Source of the DNA: Zavarzinia compransoris
Lineage (GTDB): Bacteria; Pseudomonadota; Alphaproteobacteria; Zavarziniales; Zavarziniaceae
Assembly (NCBI RefSeq): GCF_003173055.1
Contig: NZ_QGLF01000002.1
Span: 62,322-126,321, forward strand
Length of the DNA stretch: 64,000 nt
Direction: 5' to 3'
A program made the translations under genes and the position numbers. The notes below the pieces were generated by a model. It was not told where the DNA came from and did no database searches. It saw only the letters and a list, made by a program, of their open reading frames with translations. This document shows positions 9,418 through 18,416 of this stretch, in pieces. Positions within the stretch are counted from its first letter, which is position 1, and the number at the start of each line of letters is the position of its first letter.

Positions 9418-10305
9418 GTGGATCTCAAGCAAATCCGTTATGTGGTTGCCGCCGCTGAATGTCGAAGTTTCCGACGTGCCGCCCAGCAACTGCGGGTTCA
9501 GCCGTCCGCCGTCAGCAAACGCATCCTGGAACTCGAGGCTCGGCTCGGTGTAGCGCTGTTTGTGCGCACCACGAGCGGCGTAACCTTGACCGAAGCTGGA
9601 CGGTGCTTTGTCGTCCAAGCACGCAAGGGGGTGGACCAACTGGATGCGGCTGCGACGCTGGCCAAGTCTATGGGACGCGGTGAATTCGCCGTTCTTCGAG
9701 TCGGCTTCTTTTCTCCCCTGGCGTCTGGTTTCCTGGCTCGGCTGGCCGCGGTTCATCGGGGGCGGGAGCCGGGGGTCCGTCTGGACTGGAACGAAGGCAT
9801 TCAGCCCGACCTCGTCCGGGCAATCGAACGCCAGGAACTCGATGTCGCGTTTGTCTGCGACGGTTCCGCCGCTCCAGGCTGCGAGACCGTGCCGTTGTGG
9901 CTGGAGCGGTTGTTCGTCGTGATGCCGGCGGGGGAACTCCTCTCCGAGAAAGCAGAGATCCGATGGCAGGATCTTGAGGGCCAACATTTTATTGTCAGTG
10001 ACACCGAACCGGGATGCCGCATGCACGAATTCCTTGTCCGCCATTTGTCCGCCCCCGGTCACGAAGTCAGCATCGAGCGTTGTCGCGTCGGCCTGCTGAG
10101 CCTCTATCAGCTCGTGGCTTTGGGGCGGGGATTCGCCTTGACCGCGGAGACGGCCACCGTCTCCATTGCGGGGACCGTATGCCGTCCGCTTGTCGCCTCA
10201 CCAATGACCTTCGTCGCGATCTGGTGGCGCGCTAACCAGAGTCCTGCTCTGAGGAAATTCATTGATCTTGCCCGTTCTCTTTCGCCGGAGCACGGGTTGA
10301 CATAA
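9418..10305 (+). CDS. LysR-family transcriptional regulator
   Basis: About 295 residues. The N-terminal winged helix-turn-helix reads DLKQIRYVVAAAECRSFRRA, then a QPSAVSKRI recognition helix, followed by a periplasmic-binding-like effector domain. GTG 9418 is chosen because GGGAG is 5 bases upstream and LysR proteins usually begin right at this DLKQ motif; ATGs at 9406 and 9358 are alternatives. Its target is not evident. The last 47 bp overlap the 3' end of the convergent DUF2274 gene, so this is the point where the accessory block meets the conjugation cluster. Confidence 0.88.
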   Translation: MDLKQIRYVVAAAECRSFRRAAQQLRVQPSAVSKRILELEARLGVALFVRTTSGVTLTEAGRCFVVQARKGVDQLDAAATLAKSMGRGEFAVLRVGFFSPLASGFLARLAAVHRGREPGVRLDWNEGIQPDLVRAIERQELDVAFVCDGSAAPGCETVPLWLERLFVVMPAGELLSEKAEIRWQDLEGQHFIVSDTEPGCRMHEFLVRHLSAPGHEVSIERCRVGLLSLYQLVALGRGFALTAETATVSIAGTVCRPLVASPMTFVAIWWRANQSPALRKFIDLARSLSPEHGLT

Positions 10306-10543
10306 AGTGCGTGGTGGACGACGCTGGTCTGGCGTTACGCGCTTTCGCGAACCCCCTGTCTGTCGCGATGAATCGCTGCAACATCGGGACGATCAGCTTG
10401 AGCGGGTCGCTGACCGGCTGCCCCGTGTGGCGGCCAAGCGCCTCGGCGTAGGCGACGAGGTCGCGGTGAAGCGATGCCGGCAGTTCCACCGTCGCTTTGA
10501 CGGGCCGGTCGTCCTCGATCGGGCCGAGCTTGAGCTTGGTCAT
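10259..10543 (-). CDS. DUF2274 protein at the end of the trb operon
   Basis: 94 residues, beginning MTKLKLGPIEDDRPVKATVELP. DUF2274 proteins are the usual last gene after trbI in alphaproteobacterial ICEs, and the start overlaps the trbI stop (ATGA). The family normally ends near the FAKAR motif (residue 68). The last about 25 residues here are encoded by the sequence shared with the LysR 3' end, so the C-terminus seems to have been extended by a DNA junction. Function unknown; it resembles an RHH-like accessory protein. Confidence 0.85.
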   Translation of the reverse strand: MTKLKLGPIEDDRPVKATVELPASLHRDLVAYAEALGRHTGQPVSDPLKLIVPMLQRFIATDRGFAKARNARPASSTTHFMSTRAPAKENGQDQ

Positions 10544-11658
10544 GGGGTCTCTCCATAGGGGGGGATGACGAGGTCGCGGGTGACGACGACCCGGACCGGG
10601 AAGCCGGGCCGGATGGTGACGGTGGGCGGCACCGAGAGTTCGCGGCTGACGATCCGCTGGCCTGCGTCGTCGGCCGTGTCCTGAGAGCCGTTCCGCAGGG
10701 CGGAGAGCAGGGCGTTACCGCTGTCCGATGCCAGTTCCGAGCCGATCGAGAGTAGCGTCGAGAGAGTGGCAGCTTTGGCCACGTTCTCCCAGTGATCGTC
10801 GACCTGGTCCTCCAGCCCGGCGTAACCGGCAACGTCCGATCCCGGCAGGCGCTCGAGCACGATCGAAGAACCGTCCGGCCGGATCAGCCGGGTCCAAACC
10901 AGCAGCACCCGGCGCTGGCCGGCGTCGGCACCACCCTGGTACTGGCCGATCAGGCGCGAGCCCTGGGGGATCAGCAGGCGCTGTCCCGTCGGGCTGTCAT
11001 AGACGGCCTCGGTCACCTGGGCTGTGACCTGCCCGGGCAGGTCGGAGCGGATGCCGGTCAGCAGCGCCGCGGCGATGACGCTGCCCGCCTGCAGGACGGC
11101 ACTTGAGGCGGGCGGCGACACCCTGTCGGGGGCGGTGGTCCGGCGATCGACAGGGGCTTCGAGGAGTGCCTGGTGCCGATCCGTCGCGGCGTCTCTGCTC
11201 GCGAGCGCCGCCGCCGTCCCGGATGCCGAGCCAGCCGGCGCCGGCGGCGATAGCCGCGCCGTCACGCCGACGAACAGCTTGCTGGCATCGGCCGCGGCGG
11301 CATCCTGCCGGCGCTGCTGCTCGCCGGGATCGACGGCTGGCGGGACATCGGGCCGTCCCTGTTGCCCGAGAACCGCTCTCCCGAAATCCCCCGGCAGCGG
11401 CGGCCCCAGCTGCGGCACGGCGCCATAGTCGTGCGGCAGCGCCGCGAGGCCGTCGGCCGTGGTGCGCACGTCGGTGCTGAAGAGCTCGGCCGGGGCGTTG
11501 GTGCCCTGCCGGCTGCCGAGCGCGTAGATCAGCGCGGCACCCAGGGTGCCGCCGGCGACGAGGCCGAGCAGGACCACGACCCGGCGCGACAGCCGCTTCA
11601 CCGGCCGCCGGTCGCCGCGGAGCCGCATGGCGTCTTCCGGTGGCGTGGCGCCGGTCAT
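10540..11658 (-). CDS. trbI: TrbI conjugal transfer protein (VirB10 homologue)
   Basis: 372 residues from the ATG at 11658, which overlaps the trbG stop as ATGA. There is a cytoplasmic N-terminus with basic residues, one transmembrane helix (about residues 25-45, VVVLLGLVAGGTLGAALIY), a proline-rich periplasmic linker, then the conserved C-terminal barrel domain (LIPQGSRLIGQY, ending in TRDLVIPPY). It bridges inner and outer membranes in the type IV secretion core complex. Confidence 0.93.
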   Translation of the reverse strand: MTGATPPEDAMRLRGDRRPVKRLSRRVVVLLGLVAGGTLGAALIYALGSRQGTNAPAELFSTDVRTTADGLAALPHDYGAVPQLGPPLPGDFGRAVLGQQGRPDVPPAVDPGEQQRRQDAAAADASKLFVGVTARLSPPAPAGSASGTAAALASRDAATDRHQALLEAPVDRRTTAPDRVSPPASSAVLQAGSVIAAALLTGIRSDLPGQVTAQVTEAVYDSPTGQRLLIPQGSRLIGQYQGGADAGQRRVLLVWTRLIRPDGSSIVLERLPGSDVAGYAGLEDQVDDHWENVAKAATLSTLLSIGSELASDSGNALLSALRNGSQDTADDAGQRIVSRELSVPPTVTIRPGFPVRVVVTRDLVIPPYGETP

Positions 11659-12635
11659 GACGCGGGCCTGCTGTCGGTGCGGACGATCCGCACCTTCTGC
11701 TGGGGCTCGGCACCGAGGCGGAGCTCGGCGGCGGCGAACAGGCGGTCGACGATCATGTGGCGGCCGCGCACCCGGTAGTTCACCAGTTCGGCACCGCCGT
11801 CGGCACCGACGACGAAGAGTGGCGGCATCTCGCCCTGGCCGATACCGGCGGGGAACTCGATATAGACCTGCCGGCCGTCGTCGAAGGCGCGGAGCGGCCG
11901 CCAAGGCGGCGTATCGCCCTCGATCGCATAGCGGAAGTTCAGGGCGGCGATGTCGATGCCCTCGGCGACCGGCCGGACGGCATCGGCCGCATCGTTCCGG
12001 CGGCGGAGGGCCAGCAACTCGTCCTGTGGATAGGACCAGGAGACGGAAGCCATATAGGTCGAGGGCGTCGCCTGTAGCTCGACGTGATAAGTCCGCCGGT
12101 CGGTATTGATCACCAGGTTGGTGGCGATGTCGGCGCGGATCGGCTTGACCAGGATATGGATCCGCTTGCTCTCTGCCATACCGCTCTCGGTATCACCGAT
12201 GATCCAGCGCACGGTATCGCCGGCGGCGATCGGCCCGGTGCCGGCCAGTTGCTCGCCCGGCTGCAAGGCGATGTCCGAGATCCGGCCGGGGGCGGCATAG
12301 ACCTGGTAGAGGGCACCGTCGGTGAAGGGATAGACCTGCACTGCGTTGACGAAGCCGTCCCGTACCGGCTGGATGCGCGCGGCCGCATTGGCCTGTTCCA
12401 CCCGCACCGCCGGGGCAGCCGGTTCCGGCCGCGGGCGCTCGCTGGGGAGGGGCCGCAACTGCCCCGGCAGGGGCAGCGGACGGGGCACGTCGACGACAGT
12501 CACCGGCGCCGGCGGGTCGGCGGCTCGCACCGCCGGTGCGGCATCGTCGTAGCGGATGGCGGGCGGTGCCTGGCCGGCGCAGGCCCCGAGGGCGAAGGTG
12601 CCCAAGAGAGCAAGCAGGACGATCGGGCGGATCAT
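11655..12635 (-). CDS. trbG: TrbG conjugal transfer protein (VirB9 homologue)
   Basis: 326 residues with a lipoprotein-type signal sequence whose lipobox ends at Cys19 (FALGAC). A proline-rich linker is followed by the VirB9 domain (VQVYPFTDGALYQVYAAPG, RRTYHVELQ). Periplasmic/outer-membrane component of the mating-pair core complex. It overlaps trbF upstream and trbI downstream by 4 bp each. Confidence 0.92.
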   Translation of the reverse strand: MIRPIVLLALLGTFALGACAGQAPPAIRYDDAAPAVRAADPPAPVTVVDVPRPLPLPGQLRPLPSERPRPEPAAPAVRVEQANAAARIQPVRDGFVNAVQVYPFTDGALYQVYAAPGRISDIALQPGEQLAGTGPIAAGDTVRWIIGDTESGMAESKRIHILVKPIRADIATNLVINTDRRTYHVELQATPSTYMASVSWSYPQDELLALRRRNDAADAVRPVAEGIDIAALNFRYAIEGDTPPWRPLRAFDDGRQVYIEFPAGIGQGEMPPLFVVGADGGAELVNYRVRGRHMIVDRLFAAAELRLGAEPQQKVRIVRTDSRPAS

Positions 12636-13315
12636 GGCGTGAGCTCCTTCGACCAGTCGATGGCATTGACGAAGATGCCGAGCGGGTTCTTGCGCAGATG
12701 GTCGGCATCGGCAGGCGGGCGGATGGCGATCGTGAGGATGGCGCTCCAGCGCTCGGTGGCGGCGAGCTGGCCGCTCTCGTAGCGCTTCTCGCTCCAGGCG
12801 ATGCGGAAGCTGTCGGGCGAGGCGCGGATCACGCTGGAGACCTCGACGGAGACCTGCTGCTTGCCGACCCTGGCGAAGGGATCGGCAACCCTGGCGAAGT
12901 CGTTGAGGGCCAGCGCCCCGCGGTCTGTGGTGAAGTCGTAAGCGCGCAGCCAGTTCTGGCGGAGCACGATGGGGTCGGCGGGCACGCTACGGACCTGCTC
13001 GATGAAGCGGGCCAGGTGGAAGGCGATCTGGGCATCGGCCGGCTGGTAGTCCGGCGTCGCTGGGGCGATGCTACGGGCTTCCCCCAGCCGGTCGACCTCG
13101 ACCACCCAGGGCACGATGGTGCCCCGCGCCGACTGCCAGACCAGGGCGGCGGCGAAGCCGCCGGCCAGGATCAGGCAACCGAAGGCGATCAGGCGCCAGT
13201 TGCGGGCCTGGGCGCGGGCGGAACCGATCCGCTCGTCCCAGACCTGGGCGGCGCGCTGGTAGGGGGTATCGGGTTCCGGCGTCCTGCCGTAGCGGACGGA
13301 TGCGCGCTTGAACAT
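12632..13315 (-). CDS. trbF: TrbF conjugal transfer protein (VirB8 homologue)
   Basis: 227 residues. A short cytoplasmic part (NPYQRAAQVWDERIG-like) precedes one transmembrane helix (about residues 42-62, RLIAFGCLILAGGFAAALV). The periplasmic NTF2-like VirB8 domain follows and carries the NWLRAYDF and RKNPLGIFV signatures. Nucleates type IV secretion assembly at the inner membrane. The stop and start codons overlap those of trbG and trbL. Confidence 0.92.
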   Translation of the reverse strand: MFKRASVRYGRTPEPDTPYQRAAQVWDERIGSARAQARNWRLIAFGCLILAGGFAAALVWQSARGTIVPWVVEVDRLGEARSIAPATPDYQPADAQIAFHLARFIEQVRSVPADPIVLRQNWLRAYDFTTDRGALALNDFARVADPFARVGKQQVSVEVSSVIRASPDSFRIAWSEKRYESGQLAATERWSAILTIAIRPPADADHLRKNPLGIFVNAIDWSKELTP

Positions 13316-14652
13316 CAGCGGTCACCTTCGGTGAGGGAGATGGAGGTGTCGCCGCCATGGCCGTCGGTGGCACGGATGGCATGGGCAGCGGTAGTGGCGC
13401 CCTGATGCAGGCTTTGGGCGCGCTGCATGCGCCGCGCCCAGGCGGGGGCAGCAGAAGGGCCTTCAGGCACGGGGGTGGCGTCGCCGGCGACCGTTCCAGC
13501 GGTGGAACTGCCGCCCGTCGCCGCGAAGGCGCTGCGCGCTCCTTCCCGGGCAGCCTCACCCATCGCGGCGGACGACCTGGCGGCGACAGTCTTGAAGGGC
13601 CGGGAGGCGGCAGCCGCTCCGGCCCTTGCGACGCCGGCAAGGCCATGAGCAACACGGGCCGCACCACTCTCGCCGGCGGCCCCGAGGGCGTAGGCGGTGG
13701 AGGCGCCGCCGGTCATGCCGGCACCGGCCCTGGCGCTGGCGGTGGCTGCACCGGCAGCGGCCCCGGCCGTTATGCGGGCGGCCGCCGCTCCGGCGGCGAG
13801 GGTCCCACCGGCGGCCAGGGCGGTGCCGACGGCCGAGCCGGCGCCGAGCTGCGGCCCGCCGGAGACGAGGCCATTGGCGATGCCGGGCCCGAAGATGCCG
13901 AGGCCGAGCATGGCCAGCGAGGCGAGGACGATCGCCATGGCTTCGTCGATGGTTGGCTGCTCGCCGCCGAAGCCGGCGGTGAACTCGCCGAACAGGCTGG
14001 AGGCGATGCCGACGATCACGGCGAGGACCAGCACCTTGATGCCGGAGGAGACGACATTGCCGAGCACCCGCTCGGCGATGAAGGCGGACTTGCCGAACAG
14101 GCCGAAGGGGATCAGCACGAAGCCGGCGAGGGTGGTGAGCTTGAACTCGATCAGGGTAACGAAGAGCTGCACCGAGAGGACGAAGAAGGCGAGCAGCACC
14201 AGGACCCAGGCGAGCAGCAGGCAGGCGATCTGGATGAAGTTCTCGAAGAAGGACCAGTAGCCCATCAGGTCGGACAGGGCCTGGAGCAGGGGCTGGCCGG
14301 CATCAAGGCCGGTCTGGGCGACGCGGCCGGGCCGCAGCAGGTCTTCGATGGCAAGGGCCGAGCCGCTGGCCGTCAGGCCCAGCCCCGCGAAGCTCTCGAA
14401 GACCACGCGGGCGAGCGTGTTCCAGTTGCCGATCAGATAGGCGAAGACGCCGACGAAGAGGGTCTTCTTCACCAAGCGGGCGAGAATGTCCTCGTCGGCA
14501 CCCCAGGCCCAGAACAGGGCGGCCAGCGTCATGTCGATGGCGATCAGCGTTGTAGCGAGCCAGGCGACCTCGCCGTGGAGCAGGCCGAAGCCTGAATCGA
14601 TGTAACGGGTGAAGACTTCCAGGAAGCGGTCGATGACGCCGGTGCCCTCCAT
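13315..14652 (-). CDS. trbL: TrbL inner-membrane channel protein (VirB6-type)
   Basis: 445 residues. Six or more hydrophobic segments lie in the first about 270 residues, including one with the conserved LLLAWVLVLLAFFVLS pattern and the loop LIPFGLFGKSAFIAERV. A long Ala/Gly/Thr-rich low-complexity tail follows, as is typical of TrbL. Polytopic inner-membrane component of the conjugation channel. No trbK entry-exclusion gene is present between trbJ and trbL. Confidence 0.92.
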   Translation of the reverse strand: MEGTGVIDRFLEVFTRYIDSGFGLLHGEVAWLATTLIAIDMTLAALFWAWGADEDILARLVKKTLFVGVFAYLIGNWNTLARVVFESFAGLGLTASGSALAIEDLLRPGRVAQTGLDAGQPLLQALSDLMGYWSFFENFIQIACLLLAWVLVLLAFFVLSVQLFVTLIEFKLTTLAGFVLIPFGLFGKSAFIAERVLGNVVSSGIKVLVLAVIVGIASSLFGEFTAGFGGEQPTIDEAMAIVLASLAMLGLGIFGPGIANGLVSGGPQLGAGSAVGTALAAGGTLAAGAAAARITAGAAAGAATASARAGAGMTGGASTAYALGAAGESGAARVAHGLAGVARAGAAAASRPFKTVAARSSAAMGEAAREGARSAFAATGGSSTAGTVAGDATPVPEGPSAAPAWARRMQRAQSLHQGATTAAHAIRATDGHGGDTSISLTEGDR

Positions 14653-14667
14653 GACGCGGTCCCGCCG

Positions 14668-15396
14668 TCAATCGTGGAACATGCGGGCGCTGCCCGGCAC
14701 ATAGCCGGTGCCGGGGGTGAGGAAGCGGCGGCGCTGCTCCCGTCCCTGCTCGGCGGCGGCGGCCCGCTCGGCCTCGGCGATGGCATCGGCCCTGCCGTTG
14801 GCGGCTACCACGGCGGTCAGGTCGGCGAGTTGCTGGGCCTGGAGGGCGAGCAGCTGGTTGCCGGCCTGGGTGGCCTGCAAGGCCCCGGCGGCATCCTGGC
14901 TGGCGCCCAAGAGGGCCGCCGTCTCGAGCCGGTTGGTGTCGATATTGCCGACGACTCCGGCCTGCACCCGCATGGCATCCTGAAGCCCGGCCACGGTATT
15001 GGACCAGCGCGCCCTGGCGCCGTCGATCAATTGCCGGTCCGTCGCCGAGATCGAGGCGGTGCCATAGGTGGTGGCGAAAGCCTGGTCGATCTGCTGAACG
15101 TCATAGGCGATGTTCCGGGCCTGCATCAGCAGGGACTGGGTGCGCTGGACCGAATACTGAAGTTCCCGCAGCGCGGTATAGGGCAGGCTCATAAGATTGC
15201 GGGCCTCGTTGATCAGCATCTGCGCCTCGTTCTGCAGCGAGACGATCTGGTTGTTGATCTGCTCGAGCGCCCGCGCGGCCTGGATCACGTTCTCGGCATA
15301 GTTCGAGGGATCGAAGACGATCCAGGCGGCCCGCGCCGGCGGCGCCAGCATGAGGGCGGCCGCGAGGCTCGCGGCAATCAGGGATTTGCGCGTCAT
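14668..15396 (-). CDS. trbJ: TrbJ conjugal transfer protein (VirB5-type)
   Basis: 242 residues with a Sec signal peptide (to about residue 23, PPARA). A mostly helical body carries the family motifs IVFDPSNYAENVIQAA and QLADLTAV. Minor pilus or tip component of the mating apparatus. Its start overlaps the trbE stop by 4 bp, and 15 bp separate it from trbL. Confidence 0.92.
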   Translation of the reverse strand: MTRKSLIAASLAAALMLAPPARAAWIVFDPSNYAENVIQAARALEQINNQIVSLQNEAQMLINEARNLMSLPYTALRELQYSVQRTQSLLMQARNIAYDVQQIDQAFATTYGTASISATDRQLIDGARARWSNTVAGLQDAMRVQAGVVGNIDTNRLETAALLGASQDAAGALQATQAGNQLLALQAQQLADLTAVVAANGRADAIAEAERAAAAEQGREQRRRFLTPGTGYVPGSARMFHD

Positions 15397-17834
15397 GGCG
15401 CCACCTCATCGGAGTTGAGATTGTCTAGAGAGGGGATCAGGTCCGCGGCCCAGTCGAGGCCGCGCCGGCGCAGCCAGGCTTCGGCGAAGGCTTCGCGGCT
15501 CGTGGCCAACACCTCGTCGATCGCGGCGTGATCGGCTTTGGACGAGGCGGCGGTGAAGGCCAGCGCCACCTCGCCGAGGCCGAGTTCGAACAGGCGGTTG
15601 CCTTGGCGGGATTGGCAGTAGTAGTCGCGCTTCGGGATAGCCCGGGCGAGGATCTCGATCTGCCGGTCGTTGAGGCCGAAGCGGCGGTAGATCGCGGCGA
15701 TCTGCGGCTCGACCGCGCGGGCGTTGGGCAGCAGCAGGCGGGTCTGGCAGCTCTCGATAATGGCCGGCGCAATCGCGGCGCCGTCGATATCGGCAAGGCT
15801 CTGCGTGGCGAAGATGACGCTGGCGTTCTTCTTGCGCAGGGTCTTCAGCCATTCCCGGATCTGCCCGGCGAAATCCTCGTCGTCGATGGCGAGCCAGGCT
15901 TCGTCGATCACGATCAGCGCCGGCGCACTGTCGAGGCGGGCCTCGATCCGGTGGAACAGATAGGCGAGCACGGCGGGCGCCGCGGCCGTGCCGATCAGGC
16001 CCTCGATCTCGAAGGCCTGGACATCGGCATCGCCAAGGTCCTCGCTGTCGGCATCGAGCAGCCGGCCGAAGGCGCCGCCCAGGCAATAGGGGCGCAGGGC
16101 CTGCTTCAGCCTGGCGGATTGGAGCAGCACCGAAACACCGGTCAGGGTGCGCTCCGCGACGGGTGCCGAAGCCAGCGAGGTCAGGGCCGACCACAGGTGT
16201 TCCTTGACCTCCGGCGTGGCCGGCACGCCCTCGCGGCGCAGGATGCCCGCCAGCCAGTCGGCAGCCCAGGCGCGGCCGGCGGTGTCGTCGATTTTTGCCA
16301 GGGGCTGGAAGGCGACGGTGGCCTCGCCGGCGATGCGGCCGCCGAGGTCATGCCAGTCGCCGCCCATGGCGAGCACCGCGGCCCGGATCGAGCCGCCGAA
16401 GTCGAAAGCGAAGATCCGGGCATCCTGGTAGCGGCGGAACTGCAGGGCCATCAGGGCGAGCAGCACCGACTTGCCGGCGCCGGTCGGCCCGACCACCAGG
16501 GCGTGGCCGACATCCCCGACATGCAGAGAAAACCGGAACGGGGTCGAGCCTTCGGTCTTGCCGAAGAGCAGAGGGGGCGCTGCCAGATGCTCGTCCCGTT
16601 CCGGCCCCGCCCACACCGCGGAGAGCGGCATCATGTGGGCGAGATTGATTGTGGAGAGCGGCGGTTGCCGCACGTTGGCGTAAGCATGGCCGGGCAGGGA
16701 GCCGAGCCAGGCCTCGACCGCATTGACCGTCTCCACCATGCAGGTGAAGTCGCGGGCCTCGATCGCCTTGGCGACGAGGCGGAGCTTCTCGTCGGCGAGG
16801 CGGGGATCCTCGTCCCAGACCGTGACCGTGGCGGTGACATAGGCGGCGCCGACGACATCGGCCCCCAGCTCCTGCAAGGCGAGATCGGCATCGGCCGCCT
16901 TGTTGGCGGCATCGGAATCCTGCAGGGCGGAGGCTTCGTTGGTCATCACCTCCTTCAGGATGGCGGCGATGCTCTTCCTCTTGGCGAACCACTGGCGGCG
17001 GATGCGGCCGAGCAGCTTCGCGGCATAGGGCTTGTCGAGCATGATCGCCCTTGTCGACCAGCGGTAAGGCAGGGCGAGGCGGTTCAGGTCGTCGAGGATG
17101 CCGGGCGTGGTCTGCCCCGGGAAGCCGAACACGGTGAGGGTGCGGAGATGGGCATCGCCCAGGCGCGGGGCGAGGCCGCCGGCCAGCGGCCGGTCGGCGA
17201 GGATCGCATCGAGATAGACGGGCACCTCGGGCACGGCCACCCGGTGGCGCGCGGTCGAGACGGTCGAATGGAGATAGGTCAGGGTCTCGGCGTCATCGAG
17301 CCAGGCGCAGGCCGGCATGATGCCCTCGACCAGTTGCAGCAGGCGCTCGGTCCGGTCGATGAACCCGTTCAAGACCTCGCGGCCATGACGGACCTCGCCG
17401 CCCTCTGGCGTGACATAGAGCAGACGCTCGGCCCGGGCGGCGCTCTCGGCCGGCGGCAGATAGAGCAGGGTCAGGAAGTAGTGGGATTCGAAGTGCGCGC
17501 CCTCTTCCTCGAACATGGCCTTGCGCTCGGCCTCGACCAGGGCCGAGGCCGGGTCGGGGAAGCGGCTGTCGGGATAGGCTTCAATAGGCACGCGCTGCGC
17601 CTCGACGAAGACGGCCCAGCCGGAGCCGAGGCGGCGGAAGGCGCCGTTCAGCCGGTTGGCGGCGGCCGCCAGTTCCGCGGGCTCGGAGGATTCGAGGTCC
17701 GGGCCGCGGAAGCGGGCGGTCCGTTGCAGGGAACCGTCCTTGTCGAGCACCACGCCGGGCGCCACCAGGGCGGCCCAGGGCAGGAAGTCGGCCAGGCGGT
17801 CGGCGCGGCGGCGATACTCGGCGAGATGCATCAT
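15393..17834 (-). CDS. trbE: TrbE conjugation ATPase (VirB4 homologue)
   Basis: 813 residues from the first of two adjacent ATGs (17834, 17831), four bases after the trbD stop. The N-terminal CagE/TrbE/VirB4 domain is followed by a RecA-like ATPase with Walker A VVGPTGAGKSVLL and Walker B ALIVIDEAWLAI, plus IFATQSLADID. Powers substrate and pilus-subunit movement at the inner membrane. Confidence 0.94.
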   Translation of the reverse strand: MMHLAEYRRRADRLADFLPWAALVAPGVVLDKDGSLQRTARFRGPDLESSEPAELAAAANRLNGAFRRLGSGWAVFVEAQRVPIEAYPDSRFPDPASALVEAERKAMFEEEGAHFESHYFLTLLYLPPAESAARAERLLYVTPEGGEVRHGREVLNGFIDRTERLLQLVEGIMPACAWLDDAETLTYLHSTVSTARHRVAVPEVPVYLDAILADRPLAGGLAPRLGDAHLRTLTVFGFPGQTTPGILDDLNRLALPYRWSTRAIMLDKPYAAKLLGRIRRQWFAKRKSIAAILKEVMTNEASALQDSDAANKAADADLALQELGADVVGAAYVTATVTVWDEDPRLADEKLRLVAKAIEARDFTCMVETVNAVEAWLGSLPGHAYANVRQPPLSTINLAHMMPLSAVWAGPERDEHLAAPPLLFGKTEGSTPFRFSLHVGDVGHALVVGPTGAGKSVLLALMALQFRRYQDARIFAFDFGGSIRAAVLAMGGDWHDLGGRIAGEATVAFQPLAKIDDTAGRAWAADWLAGILRREGVPATPEVKEHLWSALTSLASAPVAERTLTGVSVLLQSARLKQALRPYCLGGAFGRLLDADSEDLGDADVQAFEIEGLIGTAAAPAVLAYLFHRIEARLDSAPALIVIDEAWLAIDDEDFAGQIREWLKTLRKKNASVIFATQSLADIDGAAIAPAIIESCQTRLLLPNARAVEPQIAAIYRRFGLNDRQIEILARAIPKRDYYCQSRQGNRLFELGLGEVALAFTAASSKADHAAIDEVLATSREAFAEAWLRRRGLDWAADLIPSLDNLNSDEVAP

Positions 17835-17838
17835 GGTC

Positions 17839-18096
17839 TCAGACGTCCAGGTGCGACGGGATGCGCAGGTGGCGGCGCATGGCATCGACGAAGAGGGGAT
17901 CGCGCCTGGCCGCCCAGGCGGCGGCGAGATGGCCCAGCGCGAAGAAGACGAGCCCGACTAGCCAGAGCCGGAGGCCCAGCCCCAGGGCCGCAGCCAGCGT
18001 GCCGTTCAGGATGGCAATCGAACGGGGTGCGCCGCCGAGCAGGATCGGCTCGGTCAGGGCGCGATGCACCGGGGCGGTGAAGCCGGGCAGGTCCAT
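17839..18096 (-). CDS. trbD: TrbD conjugal transfer protein (VirB3-type)
   Basis: 85 residues starting MDLPGFTAPVHRALTEPILLGG, the conserved VirB3/TrbD opening, with one or two hydrophobic helices (LGLGLRLWLVGLVFFALGHLAA). The start overlaps the trbC stop (TGATG), and the stop is 4 bp before trbE. Confidence 0.9.
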   Translation of the reverse strand: MDLPGFTAPVHRALTEPILLGGAPRSIAILNGTLAAALGLGLRLWLVGLVFFALGHLAAAWAARRDPLFVDAMRRHLRIPSHLDV

Positions 18097-18416
18097 CAGA
18101 CCAGCGCCCCGCCGCCGAAGGAGAAGAACGACAGGAAGAAGCTCGAGGCCGCGAAGGCGATGCTGAGGCCGAAGACGATCTGGATCATCCGCCGTGCCCC
18201 GCCGGAAGTATCGCCGAAGGCGAGCGCCAGGCCGGTGACGATGATGATCATCACGGCGATGATCTTGGCGACGGGGCCTTCGATGGAGAGCAGGATGCTC
18301 TGAAGCGGCGCTTCCCACGGCATGGAGGAACCGGCGGCCCGGGCCGTCCCGGAGAGGACAAGGGCCATGAAGCCCGCGGCCGCAGGGCCAAGGCGGCGGA
18401 CAAGGGAAGTGTTCAT
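18096..18416 (-). CDS. trbC: TrbC pilin (VirB2-type)
   Basis: 106 residues with a long signal peptide (cleavage near GTARA) and two hydrophobic helices typical of conjugative pilin (KIIAVMIIIVTGLALAF and IQIVFGLSIAFAASSFF). The start overlaps the trbB stop as ATGA. Major pilus subunit; IncP-type TrbC is cyclised after processing by the TraF peptidase, which this ICE also encodes at 26496-27089. Confidence 0.9.
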   Translation of the reverse strand: MNTSLVRRLGPAAAGFMALVLSGTARAAGSSMPWEAPLQSILLSIEGPVAKIIAVMIIIVTGLALAFGDTSGGARRMIQIVFGLSIAFAASSFFLSFFSFGGGALV

